Assembly: GCF_025840185.1 (NCBI RefSeq)
Contig: NZ_JAMPJU010000001.1
Span: 124,001 to 188,000, forward strand
Direction of reading: 5' to 3'
Origin: Brenneria izbisi
GTDB taxonomy: Bacteria; Pseudomonadota; Gammaproteobacteria; Enterobacterales; Enterobacteriaceae
DNA: 64,000 nucleotides
Below the pieces are notes generated by a model. That model was not told the origin of the DNA. It made no database searches and saw only the letters and a program-made list of their open reading frames with translations. The translations under genes and the position numbers were made by a program. Below, piece after piece: positions 58,731-64,000 of this stretch. Every line of letters starts with the position of its first letter. Position 1 is the first letter of the stretch.

Positions 58731-59056
58731 GCAGCAGCGATAACAGCCGTCTGGTGTATTCCACTGAAACTGGACGTATCAAACCGGAAGAAGAGCGAGT
58801 AGTTCGTGCGCCAGGCGACGGCATTGTTCGCATTCAGCGGCAGACCAGCGGACGCAAGGGAAAAGGCGTTTGTGTCATCAGCGGTATCGATCTGGATGAT
58901 GACGCCCTGGGCAAGCTGGCCGCGGAATTAAAGAAAAAATGCGGTTGCGGCGGCGCCGTTAAAGATGGCGTAATTGAGATTCAGGGCGATAAACGCGATT
59001 TACTGAAGCAATTGCTTGAAGCCAAAGGAATGAAAGTCAAACTGGCGGGTGGATAA
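58727..59056 (+). CDS. yciH: SUI1/eIF1-like protein YciH
   Basis: 109-residue homologue of eukaryotic initiation factor eIF1, thought to affect start-codon fidelity in bacteria. SUI1 features: [41 protein letters not shown] and [19 protein letters not shown]. The ATG at 58727 overlaps the pyrF stop as ATGA; GAGGTGGCGTC precedes it. Confidence 0.95.
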   Translation: MSSSDNSRLVYSTETGRIKPEEERVVRAPGDGIVRIQRQTSGRKGKGVCVISGIDLDDDALGKLAAELKKKCGCGGAVKDGVIEIQGDKRDLLKQLLEAKGMKVKLAGG

Positions 59057-59065
59057 GCATGAATA

Positions 59066-59093
59066 ACAGCAGGCTCGTAAATCAGCCTGCTGT
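59066..59093. terminator. Bidirectional hairpin between yciH and osmB
   Basis: ACAGCAGGCT (59066-59075) pairs perfectly with AGCCTGCTGT (59084-59093), 8-base loop. The genes are convergent. No strong U-run follows. Confidence 0.6.
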
Positions 59094-59104
59094 CAGAGAA
59101 TTCG

Positions 59105-59317
59105 TTAGTCTACCTGACGGCCAATCAAACCACCGATCGCCGCGCCACCCAATGTACCCAGTGTTCCGCCATCGGTTAAGATGGCACCGCCTACGGCGCC
59201 GGCGCCAGCGCCAATTGCTGTGTTACGATCGCGTTTAGACATATTTGAACAGCCAGCCAGAGTAACCGCCAAAGTAATGGCTAATGCAGCAGTAGCAAAA
59301 CGTTTGTTTAACTTCAT
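59105..59317 (-). CDS. osmB: Osmotically inducible lipoprotein B
   Basis: 70-residue lipoprotein with lipobox TLAGC (ALAITLAVTLAGCSNMSKRDRN) and a glycine-zipper stretch (GAGAGAVGGAILTDGGTLGTLGGAAIGG). It matches E. coli OsmB in length and sequence pattern. The ATG at 59317 lies after AGGGGAAATAC, and the frame opens eleven codons earlier. osmB is RpoS- and Rcs-regulated in E. coli. Confidence 0.94.
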   Translation of the reverse strand: MKLNKRFATAALAITLAVTLAGCSNMSKRDRNTAIGAGAGAVGGAILTDGGTLGTLGGAAIGGLIGRQVD

Positions 59318-59657
59318 GTATTTCCCCTTCTGATTCCTGGCCTCACGCATTTTAAGTGAGGAAAATATCGAAAAATAACTTTTTCACGGTATTAAATAAT
59401 AACGTGCCGCCATCCTTTGCTTAAAGCGTAGTATATTCATCGGAAAATGGCGTAACAGGTAAAAACTCTTAATTCCCACACATCAATTTATAGATAGCAA
59501 GAATTGGTAAAAAACAGAGACTTTTGGCAATGCGCAGCAGGTATTAAATCCTGCGTTGCAGCAGAACGTCACCGGATCTTTAGCGATTTCACCCATAGCG
59601 AGGCATGAGCGTGACCGCGAGAATGGCATAATAGTCCTGTCGCTGGTGGAGACCTGC
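59318..59657. other. Divergent gap between osmB and araD
   Basis: Holds the osmB promoter and the araD promoter. No AraC (araI-type) site could be recognised. The araD frame is open from 59556, but the extra residues do not match the family. Confidence 0.45.
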
Positions 59658-60353
59658 ATGTTGGAAGCGCTAAAAAAACAGGTGTTGGATGCTAATCTGG
59701 CATTACCTCGGCATCATTTGGTGACATTTACCTGGGGAAATGTCAGCGCGGTGGATCGTCAGCAAGGTCTGATGGTGATCAAGCCATCAGGGGTTGAATA
59801 TGCGGCGATGACGGTAGACGACATGGCGGTGGTGGATCTGGCAAGCGGGGAAGTCGTGGAAGGCGGAAAAAAACCCTCTTCGGATACTGATACCCACCGT
59901 GTGCTGTATCTGGCGTTTGCCGATATTGGCGGTATTGTACACACCCATTCCCGTCATGCCACGATCTGGGCGCAGGCTGGAAAAGATATTCCTGCCTGGG
60001 GAACCACCCATGCTGATTATTTCTATGGCGGCATTCCCTGCACGCGCCGGATGACGGACGAAGAGATCAACGGACGTTATGAATGGGAAACAGGCAACGT
60101 GATTGTTGAAACCTTCCAGACTCGCCAGCTTTCACCGGCGGATGTGCCTGCGGTTTTAGTCAACTCGCATGGCCCGTTTGCCTGGGGTAAGGATGCCGAT
60201 CACGCGGTACATAACGCCGTCGTGCTGGAAGAAATCGCTTATATGGGGATTTTTTCGCGTCAGTTGACGCCAGAACTGCGTGATATGCAACAAACCTTGC
60301 TGGATAAACACTATCTGCGTAAACACGGTAAAAATGCTTATTACGGACAGTAA
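59658..60353 (+). CDS. araD: L-ribulose-5-phosphate 4-epimerase
   Basis: Zn class II aldolase-fold epimerase producing D-xylulose-5-phosphate from L-ribulose-5-phosphate in arabinose use. It has 231 residues, the E. coli length. The text [48 protein letters not shown] with metal-binding His, and [21 protein letters not shown] fit AraD better than UlaF or SgbE. GGAGACCTGC precedes the ATG at 59658. It stands alone; araBA are not in the window. Confidence 0.9.
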   Translation: MLEALKKQVLDANLALPRHHLVTFTWGNVSAVDRQQGLMVIKPSGVEYAAMTVDDMAVVDLASGEVVEGGKKPSSDTDTHRVLYLAFADIGGIVHTHSRHATIWAQAGKDIPAWGTTHADYFYGGIPCTRRMTDEEINGRYEWETGNVIVETFQTRQLSPADVPAVLVNSHGPFAWGKDADHAVHNAVVLEEIAYMGIFSRQLTPELRDMQQTLLDKHYLRKHGKNAYYGQ

Positions 60354-60375
60354 TTTATAAGCGATTCACGCCGGT

Positions 60376-60404
60376 AAGCAATCCCTCCGGCGGAGGGATT
60401 GCTT
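60376..60404. terminator. Bidirectional terminator between araD and cstA
   Basis: AAGCAATCCCTCCG (60376-60389) pairs perfectly with CGGAGGGATTGCTT (60391-60404). The loop is so tight that the innermost pair or two must open. The genes are convergent. Confidence 0.8.
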
Positions 60405-60435
60405 TGCAGGATAAATTATGTTGCCGTTGAAATTC

Positions 60436-62502
60436 TTAACCGTGACCAGACTCTTCACGCAACACAACGGCGGTTTCTTTCGCGGTTGGTTCAGTACTGT
60501 TTAATGCCCGACGGATAATAAAGAACGCTGAAATCAGCATCGTGACGGCGACCAGCATAAAGAAACCGCATAGCGCCGCGTTTATCTGGTTGCTGAACAC
60601 GATGGTTTCCATGTCCTTAATACTTTTGGCGGGCGCGATCAACATGCCTTGTTCAATACCGGCGGCAAAGCGTTTTGCCTGCGCCAGAAAACCGATACTG
60701 GGGTTTTCGTGGAAAATCTTCTGCCACCCTGCTGTTATTGAGGTGATGAACAACCATACCGTCGGCAGGATAGTGGCCCACGCATAGCGCTGTTTCTTCA
60801 TCTTGAACAACACCACCGTACCGAGGATCAACGCCATTGAAGCCAGTATCTGGTTACCGATACCGAACAGCGGCCAGAGTGTATTGATGCCGCCAAGCGG
60901 ATCGATAACGCCCTGATAGACGAAGAATCCCCAGCCAGCGACAGCAACGGTTGTTCCCGCCAGATTTCCCAGCCATGAGTGGCTGTTCGCCAGACGCGGG
61001 ATTGCGACGCCCACCAGATCCTGCACCATAAAACGGCAGGCCCGCGTACCGGCATCAACCGCCGTCAGAATAAACAGCGCTTCAAACAGAATAGCGAAGT
61101 GATACCAGAACGCCATCATCGCTCGACTGTTGAAAATCTCGGTGATGATATACGCCATGCCGACCGCAAAGGTTGGCGCACCGCCCGCACGGGATAGCAC
61201 AGAGGCTTCACCAACATCACGCGCGATTGTCGTCAGTTCTTGCGGGGTGATCACGAAGCCCCAACTGTTGATGACTTGCGCGGCGTTTTCCACCGTCGTC
61301 CCGATCAGCGCAGCCGGGGCGTTCATGGCGAAATAAATTCCCGGCTCGATGACCGAAGCACAGATCAACGCCATGATCGCGACGAAAGATTCCATCAACA
61401 TGGCGCCGTAGCCAATAAAACGGATATGGCTTTCACGTTCAACCAGTTTGGGCGTGGTTCCGCTCGATACCAGCGCGTGGAAACCGGAAATCGCGCCACA
61501 GGCGATGGTAATAAACAGGAAGGGGAACAGACTGCCTGAGAACACCGGCCCGCTGCCGTCAATAAATCGTGACACCGCCGGCATTTTCATTTCCGGCATG
61601 GCAAAGACAATACCGACCGCCAGACCGACGATGACGCCGATTTTCAGGAACGTTGACAGGTAATCACGCGGCGCCAGCAGCAACCAGACCGGGAGCACTG
61701 AAGCGATAAAACCGTAGATCACCAGAATCAAGGTTAATGTGGTGCCTTTCAGGGTGAAGAACGGCCCCCAATAAGGATGCGCGGCGACATTGCCGCCATA
61801 AACGATCGCCAGCATCATCAGTACAAAGCCAATTAACGAGACTTCCGCGATTTTGCCAGGACGCAGAAAACGCATATACACACCCATAAAGAGCGCGATA
61901 GGAATAGTGGCGGCAATGGTGAACACGCCCCACGGACTTTCAGCCAACGCTTTGACTACCACCAACGCCAGCGCGGAGAGAATGATGATCATCACGCCCA
62001 GCGCCCCCAGCATGGTAATGATACCGGCGAAAGCGCCTAGTTCCTGTTTGGCCATTTCGCCTAAGGAACGTCCGTCACGGCGTGTCGAGATAAACAGCAC
62101 CAGAAAATCCTGTACCGCGCCCGCCAGCATCACGCCGACCAGAATCCAGATGGTGCCGGGCAGGAAACCCATTTGCGCCGCCAGAATCGGGCCCACCAGC
62201 GGGCCAGCGCCGGCAATAGCCGCAAAATGGTGACCGAACAACACCCATTTATTGGTCGGGACGTAATCGAGTCCATCATTATGTCGCTCGGCTGGCGTCA
62301 AACGACGGTCATCCAGTTCAAAGACTTTTTTGGCGATAAATAAACTGTAAAAACGATAAGCAATGCTGTAACACGCCACGGAAGCAACCACCAACCACAC
62401 GGCATTGACCGGTTCACCACGGCTTAAGGCCAGCATAGCGAAAGCAACGGCTCCCACAATACCGACCAACAGCCAGATCACGATGCTCTTGACATTATTC
62501 AT
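60436..62502 (-). CDS. cstA: CstA-family pyruvate/peptide transporter
   Basis: Inner-membrane transporter of 688 residues with about 16-18 hydrophobic segments. E. coli CstA and BtsT of this family import pyruvate, and CstA has been linked to peptide use under carbon starvation. The conserved VLFGHHFAAIAGAGPLVGP, FITIACGAISGFHALVSSGTTPK, FLVLFISTRRDGRSLGE and FEALFILTAVDAGTR are present. The C-terminus (PTAKETAVV...) and KMKKQRYAWATILPTVWL fit CstA rather than BtsT. AAGGAG lies 8 bases before the ATG at 62502. A candidate CRP site is upstream. Confidence 0.9.
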   Translation of the reverse strand: MNNVKSIVIWLLVGIVGAVAFAMLALSRGEPVNAVWLVVASVACYSIAYRFYSLFIAKKVFELDDRRLTPAERHNDGLDYVPTNKWVLFGHHFAAIAGAGPLVGPILAAQMGFLPGTIWILVGVMLAGAVQDFLVLFISTRRDGRSLGEMAKQELGAFAGIITMLGALGVMIIILSALALVVVKALAESPWGVFTIAATIPIALFMGVYMRFLRPGKIAEVSLIGFVLMMLAIVYGGNVAAHPYWGPFFTLKGTTLTLILVIYGFIASVLPVWLLLAPRDYLSTFLKIGVIVGLAVGIVFAMPEMKMPAVSRFIDGSGPVFSGSLFPFLFITIACGAISGFHALVSSGTTPKLVERESHIRFIGYGAMLMESFVAIMALICASVIEPGIYFAMNAPAALIGTTVENAAQVINSWGFVITPQELTTIARDVGEASVLSRAGGAPTFAVGMAYIITEIFNSRAMMAFWYHFAILFEALFILTAVDAGTRACRFMVQDLVGVAIPRLANSHSWLGNLAGTTVAVAGWGFFVYQGVIDPLGGINTLWPLFGIGNQILASMALILGTVVLFKMKKQRYAWATILPTVWLFITSITAGWQKIFHENPSIGFLAQAKRFAAGIEQGMLIAPAKSIKDMETIVFSNQINAALCGFFMLVAVTMLISAFFIIRRALNSTEPTAKETAVVLREESGHG

Positions 62503-62595
62503 AACCACGGCTCCTTCGTATTCAGGAAGAGAGATAGCGCGAATGTTAATGCAATTTAACAATAGTGGGTTTAATGGCGAAGAGAAGAGCAGGGC

Positions 62596-62611
62596 TGTGA
62601 AAATGTGAGCA
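62596..62611 (-). promoter_or_regulatory. Candidate CRP site upstream of cstA
   Basis: TGTGA-AAATGT-GAGCA has one full CRP half site and a weak second half (TCACA expected). It lies about 95 bases before the cstA start. CRP control of cstA is known in E. coli. Confidence 0.35.
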
Positions 62612-62668
62612 ACAATAAGTTTTTGTAAATAAAATTAAATACAGAGGCAGAGGATAACAGGGTGTTAA

Positions 62669-62714
62669 CCCGCACCTGATACCGATAGCGCAAACTAACG
62701 GTATCAGGCGCGGG
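62669..62714 (-). terminator. Hairpin after rnb
   Basis: CCCGCACCTGATACCG (62669-62684) pairs with CGGTATCAGGCGCGGG (62699-62714) with one mismatch and a 14-base loop, just after the rnb stop. No U-run is seen. Confidence 0.55.
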
Positions 62715-62724
62715 AGAAGGGGCG

Positions 62725-64000
62725 TTATGCGGCGGGTTTTGCCAGAATGCTGCGGGTTTCCAGCCGGACTTCCGCGATCATGACATCAAGCGTATCGCCC
62801 TGACGGTACACGACGTCGCCTTTGACGGAGACGGTGCCCATCTCCTGGCTGCAAACCAGTTCATCGCGCACGGCGTGGATAAAGGAGGAGGGGATAAACG
62901 TCATCGCGCCATTGTCCAGCAGGCGAACGCGCAGACCGCCGCGCGTCACATCCGCGATTTCGGCGGCGAAGCGGGTATCTGTTCCGGCCTTGTCCTTCAG
63001 GAAACGGGCATACAACCAGTCGCCGACGTCACGTTCCGCCATACGGTTCAGGCGGCGACGCTCAGCCAATTGAATGGTCACGTCATCGTGCGGTTTTTCC
63101 ACTGACTGCTGGGTGATCACCGCTTTCAGCAGGCGATGGTTAACCATGTCGCCGTACTTGCGAATCGGTGAGGTCCAGGTGGCATAAGCTTCCAGACCCA
63201 GGCCAAAATGCGGCCCCGGCGTGGTGCTGACTTCGGCGAAAGACTGGAAGCGGCGGATACGGCTGTCAAGAAACGACGTGGGTTGAGCATCCAGTTCACG
63301 ACGCAGCGCACAGAAGCCTTCCAACGTCAGCAACGCCTGCGCGTCGGCTTTGATGCCGTGGGTTTCCAGTACGCTAACCGCCTGTTCGACCGAAGCCGGA
63401 TCAAATCCGTTGTGAATATTGTAAATGCCGAAACCCAGCTTATCGCGCAGCACCAGCGCCGCGCAGACGTTGGCTGCGATCATCGCTTCTTCTACGATGC
63501 GGTTGGCGATGCGGCGCGGTTCAACCACGATATCCAGCACTTCGCCTTTTTCTCCCAGCAGGAAGCGGTAATCCGGGCGATCTTTAAACACCAGCGCATA
63601 AGTATTACGCCATTCGTTGCGCGCCAGACAAATGCGTTGCAACAGGCGAATTTGTTCAGCAATAGCGTCGCTGGACGGCTGCCATGCGCCTTTTTCTTCC
63701 AGCCAGTCGGAAACCTCGTCATAAACCAGCTTGGCTTTGGATTCGATCCAGGCGGCGAAGAAATGGATATCGTCGCCCAGCGCGCCATCGGCGCCAATAG
63801 TCACGCGGCAAGCCAGAACCGGGCGTCGCTCATTTGGCCGCAGCGAGCAGATATCGTCTGACAGCGGACGCGGCAACATCGGAATATTGAAGCCAGGCAG
63901 ATAGTTGGTGAAAGCCCGCCGACGGGCGATATCATCCAGTTCGCTGCCAGCGGCGACATAGGCGGTCGGATCAGCGATCGCAATAGTCAGTTGCAGCGAA
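62725..64000 (-). CDS. rnb: Exoribonuclease II, 5' end beyond window edge
   Basis: 3'-5' exoribonuclease of the RNB family. The last 425 codons or so are present (E. coli RNase II is 644 residues) and the N-terminal cold-shock domains lie beyond the right edge. Visible are AIADPTAYV, the region [21 protein letters not shown] holding catalytic acidic residues, [40 protein letters not shown] and the C-terminal S1 domain. It ends AKPAA. Confidence 0.96.
   Translation of the reverse strand, partial: SLQLTIAIADPTAYVAAGSELDDIARRRAFTNYLPGFNIPMLPRPLSDDICSLRPNERRPVLACRVTIGADGALGDDIHFFAAWIESKAKLVYDEVSDWLEEKGAWQPSSDAIAEQIRLLQRICLARNEWRNTYALVFKDRPDYRFLLGEKGEVLDIVVEPRRIANRIVEEAMIAANVCAALVLRDKLGFGIYNIHNGFDPASVEQAVSVLETHGIKADAQALLTLEGFCALRRELDAQPTSFLDSRIRRFQSFAEVSTTPGPHFGLGLEAYATWTSPIRKYGDMVNHRLLKAVITQQSVEKPHDDVTIQLAERRRLNRMAERDVGDWLYARFLKDKAGTDTRFAAEIADVTRGGLRVRLLDNGAMTFIPSSFIHAVRDELVCSQEMGTVSVKGDVVYRQGDTLDVMIAEVRLETRSILAKPAA

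Overview
The window is a chromosomal segment from an enterobacterium of the Enterobacterales, most like a plant-associated Pectobacteriaceae member (Pectobacterium, Brenneria or Dickeya relatives). This placement is inference from near full-length resemblance of many proteins to E. coli K-12 orthologues and from conserved gene order (purR-ynhF-mepH-grxD-rnt-gloA-ydhL-slyA-slyB-anmK-mliC-pdxH-tyrS-pdxY-gstA; acnA, ribA, pgpB-lapA-lapB-pyrF-yciH-osmB; rnb), interrupted by accessory blocks. No phage, IS element or CRISPR array was seen.

Layout. 1-3715: trehalose metabolism (treF cut by the left edge, then otsB-otsA). 4262-4338: a tRNA-Val(GAC) gene with an A1-U72 acceptor pair. 4542-9175: a visibly AT-rich sugar operon: PTS EIIBC, two Gfo/Idh/MocA oxidoreductases and a BglG/LicT antiterminator, with a textbook RAT/terminator in the leader, a second degenerate RAT before the antiterminator gene, and no phospho-glycosidase. 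9288-13534: LysR, a 4-oxalocrotonate-tautomerase homologue, LysR, and a TetR regulator divergent from a MipA/OmpV outer-membrane protein with two visible operator palindromes. 13846-15380: patA behind a good sigma-54 promoter match. 15482-23580: a complete iron-uptake locus on the minus strand (FecI-like sigma, FecR-like anti-sigma, TonB transducer receptor, ATPase, two permeases, binding protein) behind a Fur box that overlaps its promoter. 23674-33418: an AEC carrier and a divergent LysR, then N-carbamoyl-D-amino-acid hydrolase, a dipeptide-type ABC transporter with fused ATPases and a D-aminoacylase: a likely D-amino-acid-derivative scavenging operon.

33470-49305 is core genome (mdtK, ribE, cfa, purR and the purR-to-gstA block), lacking at this location several genes that E. 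coli has here (ydhB, ydhC, sodB, lhr, nemRA, sodC). 49392-54215: acnA behind a tandem-repeat region, and an orphan OppA-type binding protein. 54262-59317: ribA and the pgpB to osmB block; between pgpB and lapA lies an unlisted 56-codon remnant of a SorC-type regulator and a short Gly-rich open frame. 59658-64000: a lone araD, cstA and the 3' part of rnb, which runs off the right edge.

The most promising undescribed system is the PTS / twin Gfo-Idh-MocA operon. Because it imports a phosphorylated sugar but has no GH1 or GH4 enzyme, it may process the phosphoglycoside or phospho-sugar by redox chemistry.
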